Positions 1-9,976 are shown, counted from the stretch's first letter. The stretch: 64,000 bases of DNA from Sphingobacteriales bacterium (GCA_004144185.1 SEFP01000001.1:248001-312000); one strand, 5' to 3'. Numbers and translations are program-made. Notes: generated by a model not told the origin, from the letters alone.

Positions 1-582
1 CGGAAGCTGGGATACCAGACACTTTTAATCGATTTTGCAGGCTCCGGCGCATCCGAAGGGTTCGCCACGACCATTGGCTTTAAAGAAGCTGCACAGATCA
101 CCACCGCCTATCACTATATCCGTCAGCGGAGCACCGGAAAACTGTTTTTGATGGGTGCTTCAATGGGCGCGGCAGCGATCCTGAAAGCAGTTGCTGAAGA
201 TTCGCTTCAACCGACCGGCATTTTGCTGGAATGTCCGTTCAGCACCCTATATCGCACGGTGTGCCAACGGTTCCGGATTGCAGGGATTCCGGAAGTTCCT
301 CTGGCCGGACTGCTCACCTTTTGGGGAGGTGCGCTCAACGGCTTCAATGCATTTTCGTATGCGCCCGTAGACTATGCCCGTGCGGTTCGATGTCCGGTAT
401 TGCTGATGCACGGCGCGCAGGATCCGTTGGTAAGCGCGGATGAAATCCAACAGCTCTATGAAGCCATTCCGGGACCTAAAACAGTACTCACCTGTCCCGA
501 AACCGGTCATTTTGATTTTATGGAAACCTGCGCCGAACGCTGGGAAACGGTGGTGTGCACGTTTGTAGATTCGCATTTCTAA
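1..582 (+). CDS. Alpha/beta hydrolase, 5'-truncated by window edge
   Basis: The frame is open from base 1, so the start codon lies outside the window; 193 codons are visible. The sequence has the alpha/beta-hydrolase order: an oxyanion-side segment DFAGSGASEG, a nucleophile elbow GASMG with the catalytic serine, an acidic residue in LMHGAQDP and the catalytic histidine in ETGHFDF. This layout is typical of DUF1749/FrsA-like or BAAT-like serine hydrolases, often annotated as lysophospholipase or peptidase S9-like, but the substrate cannot be read from the sequence. No signal peptide can be judged because the N-terminus is missing. The next gene is co-directional after 128 bp. Confidence 0.85.
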   Translation, partial: RKLGYQTLLIDFAGSGASEGFATTIGFKEAAQITTAYHYIRQRSTGKLFLMGASMGAAAILKAVAEDSLQPTGILLECPFSTLYRTVCQRFRIAGIPEVPLAGLLTFWGGALNGFNAFSYAPVDYARAVRCPVLLMHGAQDPLVSADEIQQLYEAIPGPKTVLTCPETGHFDFMETCAERWETVVCTFVDSHF

Positions 583-710
583 AGTCTTCATCCGGAGTCA
601 ACCGTTTAGTCCCGCTTTATTTGAGTTTATAAAATGTAAGGCTTTCGGTCATTCCCGCGCAGATCCCGGCAGGATTGCGGAAATTTGCATCTTCCTGAAC
701 TGACTGTTGA

Positions 711-2480
711 TTGGCTGCTCCTCCTACTACTACCCAAAAATCGTTTGACTTCCGCATCCTGGTGCGGCTGCTGAGCTATACCCGCCCGTATCGTAAAACG
801 CTGATCCTGGCAATTGTGCTCAGCGTGGTGTTGGCAGCCTTGTCGCCGGTCCGTCCGTGGATGATCCAACAGTCGGTGGACGTATACATTTCCGGAAAAG
901 ACTGGACCGGACTGTTGTGGATTTCCGCAATTCATCTGATCGTGCTGTTTGCCGAAAGCGGGCTGCGGTTTTGGTTTATGTACCGGACGTCCTGGCTGGG
1001 CCAGCGGGTGGTGACCGATCTGCGCGAAAGCGTGTTCAAAAAGCTGCTGTTTCAAAACCTCGGGTACTACGACCGCACACCGATCGGCACCCTGACCACC
1101 CGGACAGTCAATGATCTGGAATCGGTCAACGATGTATTTTCGGAAGGCATGCTTTCGATCATCGCCGACGTACTGGTGATTGTATTCATCATCGCAGCTA
1201 TGCTGCTGACCAACTGGAAGTTGACGCTGGTCTGCCTCGTGCCGTTCCCGCTGCTGATCTGGGCTACCTACTGGTTTAAAAATTCGGTTAACGCTTCGTT
1301 TCAGCGGGTCCGGAATGCCGTTTCGGCTTTGAATGCGTTTGTACAGGAGCGGCTGGTGGGCATGCATCTGGTGCAGGCGTTTGCCGCAGAAGAACGGGAA
1401 GCCGGTAAGTTCAACGCCATCAATACCGAGCATCGGGATGCCAATATCAAAGCCATCTTCGCCTATTCGGTATTTTTTCCGGTCGTAGAGATTATTCTGG
1501 CGGCCAGTACGGGATTGCTGGTCTGGTATGGTGCCGTACAGATCATGGGTGCCGAAGCCTCCGCTGGTGTGATCATCGCCTTTGTGATTTATCTCAACAA
1601 CCTGTTTCGCCCCTTGCGGCAGATGGCGGATAAGTTCAACGTCTTGCAAATGGGGTTGGTAGCCGGTGACCGGGTGTTTAAAGTCTTGGATTCAGAAGAA
1701 AAGCTTCAGGACAATGGGACGCTGACAGCCGCTTCGCTGCAAGGAGAGGTGCAGTTTGAAAAAGTTCGGTTTTCATACGACGGTGAAACGCCGGTATTGC
1801 GCGGCATCAGTTTTCATCTGCCCCCCGGTACAACCATGGCCGTGGTAGGACCTACGGGTGCAGGCAAAACCTCGCTGGTTGCATTGCTGGGCCGACTGTA
1901 CGAGATCGATGGTGGACGCATCCTGATTGATGGCCACGAACTAAAAGCGTATGATGTGTATTCGCTGCGCCGGCAGATTGGTGTGGTGTTGCAAGATGTG
2001 TTTCTGTTTTCCGGAAGCATCCTGGAAAACATTACGCTGCGCGATCCCGCCATTTCCAAACAACAGGTGATCCAGGTATGTCAGTTACTAGGCTTGCACG
2101 AGCATATTATGCGGCTGCCGGGCGGGTATGACTTCCCGGTCCTGGAACGCGGCGGCACCCTTTCGCAGGGACAACGCCAGCTGGTTTCATTTGCCCGTGC
2201 GTTGCTATACAATCCAGCCATTCTCATTCTGGATGAAGCAACTGCTTCGGTCGATTCTGAGAGTGAAATTTTGATTCAAAAAGCGATTGATACGCTGATT
2301 GCCGACCGGACCAGCATTGTCATCGCCCACCGGCTGTCGACCATCCGGAAGGCAGATAAAATTCTGGTTTTACAGCGGGGCGAAATCGTGGAGGAAGGCA
2401 ACCACGAAACGCTTTCCGGACAGGGCGGTATCTATGCACAGATGCTGCACGCCGCAGCCGAAGGACAGCAGTTGCTGTAG
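711..2480 (+). CDS. ABC exporter, fused permease and ATPase (MsbA/MdlB type)
   Basis: A 589-residue half-transporter that should work as a homodimer in the inner membrane and export a lipid, peptide or drug. Residues about 20-310 form the six-helix permease. The nucleotide-binding domain follows, with Walker A GPTGAGKT near 380, an intact Q-loop (VVLQDVFLF), signature LSQGQ near 483, Walker B LILDEA near 505 and the H-loop histidine in IAHRLST near 539. All catalytic motifs are therefore present, unlike the ABC protein at 22840. The start is TTG: an in-frame stop lies directly before it, and the next ATG would cut away the first helix. Substrate is unknown. Confidence 0.93.
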   Translation: MAAPPTTTQKSFDFRILVRLLSYTRPYRKTLILAIVLSVVLAALSPVRPWMIQQSVDVYISGKDWTGLLWISAIHLIVLFAESGLRFWFMYRTSWLGQRVVTDLRESVFKKLLFQNLGYYDRTPIGTLTTRTVNDLESVNDVFSEGMLSIIADVLVIVFIIAAMLLTNWKLTLVCLVPFPLLIWATYWFKNSVNASFQRVRNAVSALNAFVQERLVGMHLVQAFAAEEREAGKFNAINTEHRDANIKAIFAYSVFFPVVEIILAASTGLLVWYGAVQIMGAEASAGVIIAFVIYLNNLFRPLRQMADKFNVLQMGLVAGDRVFKVLDSEEKLQDNGTLTAASLQGEVQFEKVRFSYDGETPVLRGISFHLPPGTTMAVVGPTGAGKTSLVALLGRLYEIDGGRILIDGHELKAYDVYSLRRQIGVVLQDVFLFSGSILENITLRDPAISKQQVIQVCQLLGLHEHIMRLPGGYDFPVLERGGTLSQGQRQLVSFARALLYNPAILILDEATASVDSESEILIQKAIDTLIADRTSIVIAHRLSTIRKADKILVLQRGEIVEEGNHETLSGQGGIYAQMLHAAAEGQQLL

Positions 2481-2601
2481 CCCGGCATTCATGCGTCTCC
2501 GGTTTAAGGGGTAGTTGCTTTGAAGCGATAGGCCTGAACTGCTATGGATTCCTGATTCCCCTTAAAAAGATTCAACAGCATCTTTTAGGTATCTTTAAGG
2601 G

Positions 2602-3987
2602 ATGCGTATTATCCTGGTTTTAATATTTAGCCTGTTGGCGTTCCGGAAAGCGGATGCCCAACAGTCCTCCAATATTCAGCTACGATGCCACTGGTTTGAC
2701 ACAACGGGACTTACGACTCCTATCGGGCAACTCTTCAACGATGTCTGGGGGTTTACCGCCAACGGTATAGAATATGGGGTTATTGGCTCTCATAAAGGCG
2801 CGCACATTATCCGGGTCGATGATTGTCAGCAGGTAGCCTCTTATCCGGGTCGAAGCGGTTCGGGCTTTGTTTTTCACCGCGATTACAAAACCTACGGTCA
2901 TTACCTCTATGCCGTAGCGGATGAAGGGCTGGCTACCCTTCAGATATTTGATCTGAATTATCTGCCCGATTCGCTGCATCTGGTGTACGAAAGCAGTCCG
3001 GATACGCCCCTGTTGGCACATACCTTGTTTATTGACACCGCTACGTCACGGTTGTACCTGGCTTCAGCCAAGGCTCCCCGCTTGGGAAGAGTCGATTTTT
3101 TGCAGGTGTATTCCCTGGCCAATCCGGAAAAGCCGGCACTTACCCATCGGCTCAACGCAGCAAATGGGATTCCGGATCTGGTTCATGCCTTGTATGCCCG
3201 AAATGATACGGCTTACCTCAGCGCGTCGAATCAGGGGTTGGTCGTAGGACGCTTTACCCCATCCAATCAGTTTCAGATTATCGGCGGACTGCCTACGTAT
3301 CCGCAGCAGGGCTACAATCATTCCAGCTGGCTCAACAACGCCAATATTGGTGTGATGATCGATGAAACACACGGCATGGCCATGAAAGTGATTTCATCCG
3401 ACCAATTGCCTGCCATACAGGTTTTGAGTCTTTTCAGTCCCTGCAGCGGCGATACCTGTGTGCCGCACAATACGTTTATGAAAGGCAATATTGCCTTCAT
3501 AGCACACTATACGCAAGGCCTTCAGATTTACTCCCTGGCCGATCCGACCAATCCGGTACGCCTGGGCTACTACGATACTTATCCACAAGAAACCACTCCC
3601 GGAGGCTATGCCGGTGTATGGGGCTGCTATCCGTATCTCTCCGGCAATAAAGTACTGGTCAGCGACATGCAAACCGGGTTTTATGTATTTGATGCCGCTC
3701 CGGCGCTGCGCATGGCGAAGCTGTCCGGAGAGGCCGCTGCTGTGTTACAAGTGACCCCTAACCCGGCAACCGACCGGATTGAAATCCGTGTTCCGGAAAT
3801 CACCCAGCCAGGCAGTACTGTCGAAATTTTGGAGGCCGTTTCCGGAAAACTGCTGCAACAACTGCCGGTAGCAGCGGGTGACAAGACGCTCCGCGTACCT
3901 TTGCCCGCATCCGCACCTGCCGGTTTGTACTTCGTCCGCCTTATTTCCGGATCTACAACGGCAACCGTGCGCTTTCTAAAACATTAA
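2602..3987 (+). CDS. Choice-of-anchor B / LVIVD-repeat protein with T9SS sorting domain
   Basis: A 461-residue secreted protein. It has an N-terminal signal peptide (hydrophobic to about residue 19, ending in ADAQ), then a repeated beta-propeller-like region with LVIVD-type blades such as LQIFDLNYLPDS and LQIYSLADPTNP. The last 80 residues match a T9SS type A C-terminal domain: TPNPATDRIEI, a central turn, then APAGLYFVRL and a final short strand. It should cross the inner membrane by Sec and the outer membrane by the T9SS, whose parts SprA and PorQ are encoded in this window. A near-consensus -7 box TATCTTTA lies 4 bp before the ATG. The ligand or activity is unknown. Confidence 0.85.
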   Translation: MRIILVLIFSLLAFRKADAQQSSNIQLRCHWFDTTGLTTPIGQLFNDVWGFTANGIEYGVIGSHKGAHIIRVDDCQQVASYPGRSGSGFVFHRDYKTYGHYLYAVADEGLATLQIFDLNYLPDSLHLVYESSPDTPLLAHTLFIDTATSRLYLASAKAPRLGRVDFLQVYSLANPEKPALTHRLNAANGIPDLVHALYARNDTAYLSASNQGLVVGRFTPSNQFQIIGGLPTYPQQGYNHSSWLNNANIGVMIDETHGMAMKVISSDQLPAIQVLSLFSPCSGDTCVPHNTFMKGNIAFIAHYTQGLQIYSLADPTNPVRLGYYDTYPQETTPGGYAGVWGCYPYLSGNKVLVSDMQTGFYVFDAAPALRMAKLSGEAAAVLQVTPNPATDRIEIRVPEITQPGSTVEILEAVSGKLLQQLPVAAGDKTLRVPLPASAPAGLYFVRLISGSTTATVRFLKH

Positions 3988-3997
3988 GCCTTTCACT

Positions 3998-5986
3998 TTG
4001 CGTTCCGGTCGTTGGTTATTGCTGTTAAGTCTGGGCCTTCTGCTCACGGCCACCGTTTTTGCACAGGCACCTAACCTGCCCGGACAACCCGTAGGCCTCG
4101 ACAATACGCCCCAGCGCGATACCAGCCGTCGGCAGCAGGCAACCGATTGGGACAATACCCCACCGGTAATTTATGCTCATAAGGCCTACAACGCAGGACG
4201 CACGTATCCCGATACCAGTCTCAACCATCTGCATCAGCCGCAGGTCAACGGTCTTTTTTACCGCGATCTGGGCAACTTCGGCAGTGCTGCACAGTGGGTC
4301 TACTGGCGTCCTACGCTGGCCAAAGTCAATCCGTCTTTTGGCTATCCGGCCTTTGATCCATACCGGTTCGATGCCGACAGTGTCCTGTACTACAACACCA
4401 CACGACCGTACTCGGAGTTTCAGTACCGGCTGGGCAGTCAACTGGAGCAATGGGCCGAGATCCTCCATACCCAGAATATCCGTCCGCAGTGGAATTTTGC
4501 CGCCCGCTACCGCAAGATTACTTCTACCGGTGCATTCCGGACCCAGCGTACCAACCATGACAACGCTTCGCTGAGCACCCATTACACCAGCAAAGGGCTG
4601 CACTACGAGCTGTATGGCAACGTGGTATTCAACAACTTTCAGCAGGACGAAAACGGTGGAATCCGTTCTGCCGAGGATCTGACCAACGATTTGTACAGCG
4701 ATCGCGCTACGGTTCCCATCCGGGTCGCATCGGCCGGGTACAGCAACCGTCGTTCGCCGGTCTACAATACCCTGCGCGAAGGGCAGGTTTTACTTCAGCA
4801 CGGTTATACATTCGGTAGGGTCGATACGGTTTACAATGAAGACTCTACCCGCTACGAAGCCAACCTGAAATCCCGGTTCCGGATTTTACACCGGTTGAGC
4901 CTCGGTAGCTCCCGGCATATCTACAACGATCTGCGCCCCGATTCGCTCCGGTATGCATCGCTGTTCCAACGCTTATTTTCCGGAAGTGACTCGGTCTATG
5001 CCCTGCAACGTCACCAGTGGACCGATAACAACGTACAGCTTCAGACGTTTGTAGGCAAAGGACCGGTACCGCTGCTGGTCAGCGCAGGCATCGGCATCCG
5101 TACCGACAAATTCTCGTCTGAAGCGCCTGATGTGTACTCCGGCGAATCGCTCTTCAATACCTACCTGACCGGGACGCTCACCAACGAAGCTTCGGACTCG
5201 TTGCGCAATTGGCGGCTGAATGCGCAGGGCATTTTCTATATAGCAGGTCCTTCGATCGGCAATTTTGATGTGTCGGCTACCGTATCCCGGACACTGGGAA
5301 GCCGTTTCCTGCTTACGGCAGATGCCCGGCAGCAGCTTGGCGAAGCACCTTATGCCTTCCGGAAGTATCAGAATGCGTTTTACAACCAGGAGCTCAGCTT
5401 TTCCAAAGAAACGTATACCCGCATAGGTGCAACGATCCAACTGCCGTCCAGCCGGTTGGCACTGGGCTTTCATACCGTACTGATTGGCAATTACCTGTAT
5501 ACCGACAGCCTCAACAATGCGCTTCAGCAAAGTGGCGTATTTCAGGTGCTCCAGGCTACAGTCCACAAGCAGTTTAGGTTTGGGAAATGGATCTCAGACA
5601 ATGAACTGGTGCTCCAACAGCGCAACGGCGATGCCCCGCTCAATCTGCCGCTTTACAGCGGCCGTCACAGCCTGGCCTGGCAGAGTGCACTGTTCAAAGA
5701 TGCCATTCTGATTTACAGCGGACTGGAACTGCGATACAACACGCCCTGGTACGCCGATGGCTACTCGGCTGTGCTGGGACGCTTTTATCACCAGTCGGCT
5801 GTGCAGCTGTCCAACCCGCCGGAACTGACTGCCTTTTTCAACTTCCGGGTCAAACGTTTCCGGGCCAGCCTAAGCATCGATCAGATCCAGCAACTCATCA
5901 TCCGGAAAAACGTTCAGCGATACCTCTACTACCCGGCACCGGGCTTTGGATTCCGCTTCGGCTTTAGCTGGGGGCTGGTAAATTAA
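3998..5986 (+). CDS. Putative outer-membrane porin of Bacteroidota
   Basis: A 662-residue protein with a clear signal peptide (RSGRWLLLLSLGLLLTAT, cleaved after FAQA). The rest is rich in alternating aromatic/polar strands, for example LHYELYGNVVFNNF and SVWQ-like segments, and it ends in a strand terminating FRFGFSWGLVN, as expected for an outer-membrane beta-barrel. It looks like the 'putative porin' family common in this phylum. The start is TTG, placed 10 bp after the stop of the preceding T9SS cargo gene; no ATG gives an intact signal peptide. The tight spacing suggests co-transcription with the gene at 2602. The transported solute is unknown. Confidence 0.75.
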   Translation: MRSGRWLLLLSLGLLLTATVFAQAPNLPGQPVGLDNTPQRDTSRRQQATDWDNTPPVIYAHKAYNAGRTYPDTSLNHLHQPQVNGLFYRDLGNFGSAAQWVYWRPTLAKVNPSFGYPAFDPYRFDADSVLYYNTTRPYSEFQYRLGSQLEQWAEILHTQNIRPQWNFAARYRKITSTGAFRTQRTNHDNASLSTHYTSKGLHYELYGNVVFNNFQQDENGGIRSAEDLTNDLYSDRATVPIRVASAGYSNRRSPVYNTLREGQVLLQHGYTFGRVDTVYNEDSTRYEANLKSRFRILHRLSLGSSRHIYNDLRPDSLRYASLFQRLFSGSDSVYALQRHQWTDNNVQLQTFVGKGPVPLLVSAGIGIRTDKFSSEAPDVYSGESLFNTYLTGTLTNEASDSLRNWRLNAQGIFYIAGPSIGNFDVSATVSRTLGSRFLLTADARQQLGEAPYAFRKYQNAFYNQELSFSKETYTRIGATIQLPSSRLALGFHTVLIGNYLYTDSLNNALQQSGVFQVLQATVHKQFRFGKWISDNELVLQQRNGDAPLNLPLYSGRHSLAWQSALFKDAILIYSGLELRYNTPWYADGYSAVLGRFYHQSAVQLSNPPELTAFFNFRVKRFRASLSIDQIQQLIIRKNVQRYLYYPAPGFGFRFGFSWGLVN

Positions 5987-6159
5987 GGAGCCCAAGCGCC
6001 TTCCAGAACAAAAGGAGTTTTACCATTTTTGATAGTGGTTTTCCGGATTTTGCAAACAGCATCGGTAACAGGGGCGTCATTTTTGCACCCTGCAAGACCA
6101 GAAAGGTCATCCCGATGACAAAGGCCTTGCCAGTGCTATCCCTTAACTGTTTTCAAATC

Positions 6160-6297
6160 ATGACCCGTCATTTTTTTCTTCCTAAACGCTGGGTTCAGCG
6201 CACCCGTAAACTGGGCATCTGGGCATTTCTGTTTTTCCTTATCAAAGGCCTGATCTGGCTGGGCATCGCTGCCTGGGGACTGTATAAGGTTTCGTAG
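6160..6297 (+). CDS. Small one-helix membrane protein, 45 residues
   Basis: The short protein starts with a basic segment (LPKRWVQRTRK) and continues with one hydrophobic helix (WAFLFFLIKGLIWLGIAAW) ending in a short YKVS tail, so an inner-membrane single-pass protein is likely with the N-terminus in the cytoplasm. An in-frame ATG 45 bp upstream (6115) is possible, but the later ATG leaves the more natural basic N-terminus. The gene is followed after about 45 bp by a strong bidirectional terminator. I do not recognise a named family. Its reality rests on composition and on the downstream terminator only. Confidence 0.55.
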   Translation: MTRHFFLPKRWVQRTRKLGIWAFLFFLIKGLIWLGIAAWGLYKVS

Positions 6298-6341
6298 TCC
6301 TTCCGGAACGGCTTCATATCCGGAAATGCCTGCCATAAAAA

Positions 6342-6368
6342 AGCACCTGAAAATCAGGTGCTTTTTTT
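6342..6368. terminator. Bidirectional terminator between small membrane gene and sucA
   Basis: Nine-bp perfect stem AGCACCTGA / TCAGGTGCT with a 3-nt loop (AAA), followed by seven T on the plus strand and preceded by six A, so it can stop transcripts from both the rightward small gene and the leftward sucA. Confidence 0.9.
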
Positions 6369-6386
6369 ATGCAAAAAATGAATGCT

Positions 6387-9122
6387 TTATACGGCGAAGG
6401 CTTCATCCAGAAGTCCGGTCTGCTGTTTTGCGTGGATTTTGCTGAACCCGGTGGCCGGCGAAGCAGCGGCTTTCCGGGAAATGCACCGCAATGGAGCTTC
6501 ATAGGTGGTTGCCAGGAACGTCCAGGCACCCATGTTGCGCGGTTCTTCCTGTACCCAGACCCATTCCGCACCGGCGTATTTTTTCCGGAGGGCTTCCAGT
6601 TGCGCTACCGGTGTCGGATAAATCTGTTCCAGTCGTACAATGGCGACATCGGTGCGGCCTTCTGCCTCCTGTTTTTCTATCAGATCGATGGCGATCTTTC
6701 CGGAACACAGCAACACACGCTTTACGCCTTTAGCCTTTTTAATGGTGGCATCGTCGATCACCTCGCGGAAACCGCCGGTTGTAAAATCAGCCATCGGCGA
6801 GTACGAGCGCGGGTGACGCAGGTTGGCCTTGGGCGAGAAGTTGATCATTGGCTTCCGGAACGGCCAGCTTACCTGCCGGCGCAGCGCGTGGAAGAAATTC
6901 GCTGAAGTGGTGATGTTGGTAATGACCAGATTGGTTTCGGCACAGGCTTGCAGGAAACGTTCCATCCGGGCGCTGGAGTGCTCCGGACCTTGTCCTTCGT
7001 AGCCATGCGGCAACAGCAACACCAGGCCGCTACGTTTGTTCCACTTGGTTTCGGCAGAGGACAGGTATTGATCGATTACCGTCTGGGCACCGTTTACGAA
7101 ATCGCCAAACTGGGCTTCCCAGAGGGTTAGTGCGGTAGGGCTGGCGATGCTATAGCCATATTCAAAACCGAGTACGGCAAATTCGCTGAGCAGCGAGTTG
7201 TAGATCCGGAACTGCCCTTGTTTCTCGGCCAGCTGGCTCAGGCGGTTGTATTCTTCATTGGTAGTTGCATCGTGCAATACCGCATGACGGTGGGAGAACG
7301 TGCCGCGCTGCACATCCTGACCACTCAGGCGCACATCACTTCCGGAAGCTACAATTGAAGCGTAAGCCAGCAGTTCGCCGGTCGCCCAGTCGATCATGCC
7401 TTTCTCGTCGAGCAGCTTTGTTTTTTCATCCAGCAGCTTTTTGATTTTCGGCAGCGGTGTAAAGTTTTCCGGAATGGCCATCAGCCCTTTAAACAGCTTT
7501 TGTACCTCTGCTTCCGGAATCGCGGTATCCGGGGAGTGTTCAAAATCGGCCGGGGTATCCGGACGCATCTCGGACCAGGTTTTTTCCGGTGCCTGCATTT
7601 TGTACGGCAGCGGCTTCTGCTTCACCTCGTCCAGGCGTTCCTGAAGCGTACCCCAGAATTTGGTTTCCATTTCCTTCGCCATAGCAGCGTCTACATCGCC
7701 CCGCTGCACCAGCACTTCGTTGTACACCTCACGTGGGTTTTCGTGCTTTTTGATGGCCTCGTACATATCGGGCTGCGTGAAGCTCGGATCATCACCTTCG
7801 TTGTGGCCATGGCGGCGGTAGCAAACCATGTCAATAAAAATATCGGCGTTGAACTGCTGGCGATAGGCTACAGCAAAAGCTGCGGCTTTCACGACCGCTT
7901 CCGGATCATCTCCGTTCACATGCAGCACCGGTGCCTGCACCATCGCAGCAATCGACGTGCAGTAATCGGCCGAACGGGCATCGTCAAAATCGGTGGTAAA
8001 ACCAATCTGGTTGTTGATCACGAAATGAATGGTACCGCCCGTACTATACCCTTCGAGGCGGCTCATTTGCAACAGTTCGTATACCACACCTTGTCCGGCA
8101 ACGGCGGCATCGCCGTGAATGAGCACCGGCATCACCTTGTCGTAGTCGTCGGCGTAGAGCGTATCGGCTTTGGCACGGGCCAGTCCGGATACAATCGGGT
8201 CTACGACTTCGAGGTGCGACGGATTGGGTGTGAGTTGCACGCTAATGGCAGTGCCGTCGGGCGTGGTGATATCCGACCGGAACCCGAGGTGGTATTTCAC
8301 ATCGCCCGAACCCATGGTATCGGTGGGCGTGATGCCTTCAAATTCGGTAAAAATCTGTTCGTAGGTCTTGCCGAGCGTATTGGCCAGGATATTAAGCCGG
8401 CCCCGGTGGGCCATCCCGATGATCACTTCCTTCACGCCACCGGCAGCAGCGTTATTGATAATGGTGTCGAGGGCTGCAATCGTACTTTCGCCGCCTTCGA
8501 GCGAAAAGCGCTTCTGGCCAATGTACTTGGTATGCAGAAACTTCTCGAAGATGACGCCTTCATTGACTTTCTCCAGAATCCGGCGTTTCTGGTCGATCGA
8601 CAGCGTAGCCGTAATCATGGCCTCATACTGCTTTTTGACCCACTCAAAGGTGTCGTTGTTGTTGATGTAGGTATACTCGATGCCTACATGACCGCAATAC
8701 AGCTGCTGCAACCGGGCAATGATGTCCCGCAGTGTGGAACCTGCCATATCTACGGCGTACCCTGCGGCAAACGGCGTATCCAGGTCGGCATCCGACAGGT
8801 TGAAATCGGTTAATTCCAGCTGGGCATGGCGGTCGCGGCGTTTCCGGATCGGATTGGTATCGGCGATGAGGTGCCCGCGCTTCCGATAGGATCGGATCAG
8901 GGTATAGACGGCAAATTCCTTGGACAGGTCGGTGGCGGCGGTTCCGGAAGCGGCTGGTACCGTTCCGTTGGTTTTAGAGCCATTCCCGTTCTGGGCAAAG
9001 TCAAAGCCTTCAAAAAACTTACGCAGGTCCGGATCCACCGAATCCGGGCTGCTTACGTAGTCTTTGTACAGCGACTCAATATAGGAAGGATGCGAATGGG
9101 TAATAAAGGAAAAGTCTTTCAT
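6387..9122 (-). CDS. sucA: 2-oxoglutarate dehydrogenase E1 component
   Basis: A 911-residue thiamine-diphosphate enzyme that decarboxylates 2-oxoglutarate and passes the succinyl group to the lipoyl arm of E2 in the TCA cycle. Family marks are the N-terminal segment after MKDFSFITHSHPSY, GMAHRGRLN, the cofactor-binding HGDAAVAGQG, RRHGHNEGDDPSFTQP and PHGYEGQGPEHSSARMERF near the C-terminus. The ATG at 9122 is chosen because it gives the usual short N-terminus; an upstream in-frame start would add 16 atypical residues. The E2 gene (sucB) is not adjacent; the downstream side is closed by a terminator and upstream is def, 236 bp away. Confidence 0.97.
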   Translation of the reverse strand: MKDFSFITHSHPSYIESLYKDYVSSPDSVDPDLRKFFEGFDFAQNGNGSKTNGTVPAASGTAATDLSKEFAVYTLIRSYRKRGHLIADTNPIRKRRDRHAQLELTDFNLSDADLDTPFAAGYAVDMAGSTLRDIIARLQQLYCGHVGIEYTYINNNDTFEWVKKQYEAMITATLSIDQKRRILEKVNEGVIFEKFLHTKYIGQKRFSLEGGESTIAALDTIINNAAAGGVKEVIIGMAHRGRLNILANTLGKTYEQIFTEFEGITPTDTMGSGDVKYHLGFRSDITTPDGTAISVQLTPNPSHLEVVDPIVSGLARAKADTLYADDYDKVMPVLIHGDAAVAGQGVVYELLQMSRLEGYSTGGTIHFVINNQIGFTTDFDDARSADYCTSIAAMVQAPVLHVNGDDPEAVVKAAAFAVAYRQQFNADIFIDMVCYRRHGHNEGDDPSFTQPDMYEAIKKHENPREVYNEVLVQRGDVDAAMAKEMETKFWGTLQERLDEVKQKPLPYKMQAPEKTWSEMRPDTPADFEHSPDTAIPEAEVQKLFKGLMAIPENFTPLPKIKKLLDEKTKLLDEKGMIDWATGELLAYASIVASGSDVRLSGQDVQRGTFSHRHAVLHDATTNEEYNRLSQLAEKQGQFRIYNSLLSEFAVLGFEYGYSIASPTALTLWEAQFGDFVNGAQTVIDQYLSSAETKWNKRSGLVLLLPHGYEGQGPEHSSARMERFLQACAETNLVITNITTSANFFHALRRQVSWPFRKPMINFSPKANLRHPRSYSPMADFTTGGFREVIDDATIKKAKGVKRVLLCSGKIAIDLIEKQEAEGRTDVAIVRLEQIYPTPVAQLEALRKKYAGAEWVWVQEEPRNMGAWTFLATTYEAPLRCISRKAAASPATGFSKIHAKQQTGLLDEAFAV

Positions 9123-9358
9123 CGGAAACGCCTGCCCACAAATGGCAAGGGTTGCGAAGGTAAGAAGCACTTCGCTGTCGGACGCACTTCGCCGGCCGGA
9201 GAAATCAGGTTCCTGTTTGCTACGGCTATTTCGGAATTCTGACAGCGGGTGGAACGGGCCTGGAGGGGTGCGCGACCACTGCGTGATCGCAATTTCATCG
9301 GTTTAGTTGGAAAGCCTGTGGTTCCGGAATTTGGGGTGCGGAACCACGCGCACAAAAC

Positions 9359-9937
9359 TTACTTGCTAAAGCTCATCCGGTACTCGGTCCGCACTTTCCC
9401 GGCGGAGATATCGTCCAGTTTTTTCTTGATAAGGCGACGCTTCAGCGGTGAGATATGATCGATGAATAGTTTGCCTTCGATATGATCGTACTCATGAAGA
9501 ATCACGCGGGCCGTGATTCCGGAAAAGGTTTGGATCTGGGGCTGAAACTGCTCGTCCAGGTAACTCAAGGTCACCGACTGGTGGCGACGGATGTCTTCCC
9601 GGATCTTGGGAATGGACAGGCAGCCTTCGTTGTAGGCCCAGAGTTCGCCGTCGAGCGCTTCGATCTGTGCGTTGATGAAAACGGACTTGATCGGTTTTTC
9701 GTTTGGATACTCGCGCTTGTCTTCCTCATCGAATCCTTCTACAATCTGTTCCGTATCGATCACGAACAGCCGGATGGGCCGGCCGATCTGCGGGGCCGCC
9801 AGTCCTACGCCCGAGGATTTGTACATGGTTTCCCACATATCGGCGATCAGTTGTTTCAATTCCGGATACTGAGGCCCAATAGCCTCCGCAACCTTACGCA
9901 GCACGGGGTGTCCGTACGCAAAAACCGGCAAAATCAT
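9359..9937 (-). CDS. def: Peptide deformylase
   Basis: A 192-residue metalloenzyme that removes the formyl group from the N-terminal methionine of new proteins. The three conserved motifs are present in order: GVGLAAPQIG, EGCLSIP (metal-binding cysteine) and HEYDH (two metal-binding histidines and the catalytic glutamate, here written with Tyr where HEXDH allows any residue). The length is normal. A -7 promoter element lies 31 bp upstream. ruvX is co-directional and ends 45 bp upstream. Confidence 0.97.
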   Translation of the reverse strand: MILPVFAYGHPVLRKVAEAIGPQYPELKQLIADMWETMYKSSGVGLAAPQIGRPIRLFVIDTEQIVEGFDEEDKREYPNEKPIKSVFINAQIEALDGELWAYNEGCLSIPKIREDIRRHQSVTLSYLDEQFQPQIQTFSGITARVILHEYDHIEGKLFIDHISPLKRRLIKKKLDDISAGKVRTEYRMSFSK

Positions 9938-9968
9938 AATCCTGAAATCGTTTCTTTTAAAGCAGTTG

Positions 9969-9976
9969 CAAAGGTA
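9969..9976 (-). promoter_or_regulatory. -7 element (TACCTTTG) for def
   Basis: Read leftwards, the sequence is TACCTTTG, matching the Bacteroidota TAnnTTTG box. It lies between ruvX and def, and the predicted transcript would have a leader of roughly 25 nt. Confidence 0.5.

Noticed and set aside
627-1649. 340-codon leftward open frame antisense to the ABC exporter
   Set aside because: The plus-strand gene has every ABC motif; the antisense frame has a low-complexity, Gln/His-rich translation without any family features.
7500-8813. 437-codon rightward open frame inside sucA
   Set aside because: It is antisense to strongly conserved sucA and its translation has no recognisable domain; long antisense frames are expected at this composition.
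9318-9347. Inverted repeat GTGGTTCCG / CGGAACCAC downstream of def
   Set aside because: The 9-bp arms are partly explained by the frequent TTCCGGAA motif and no T-run follows, so it is not called a terminator.
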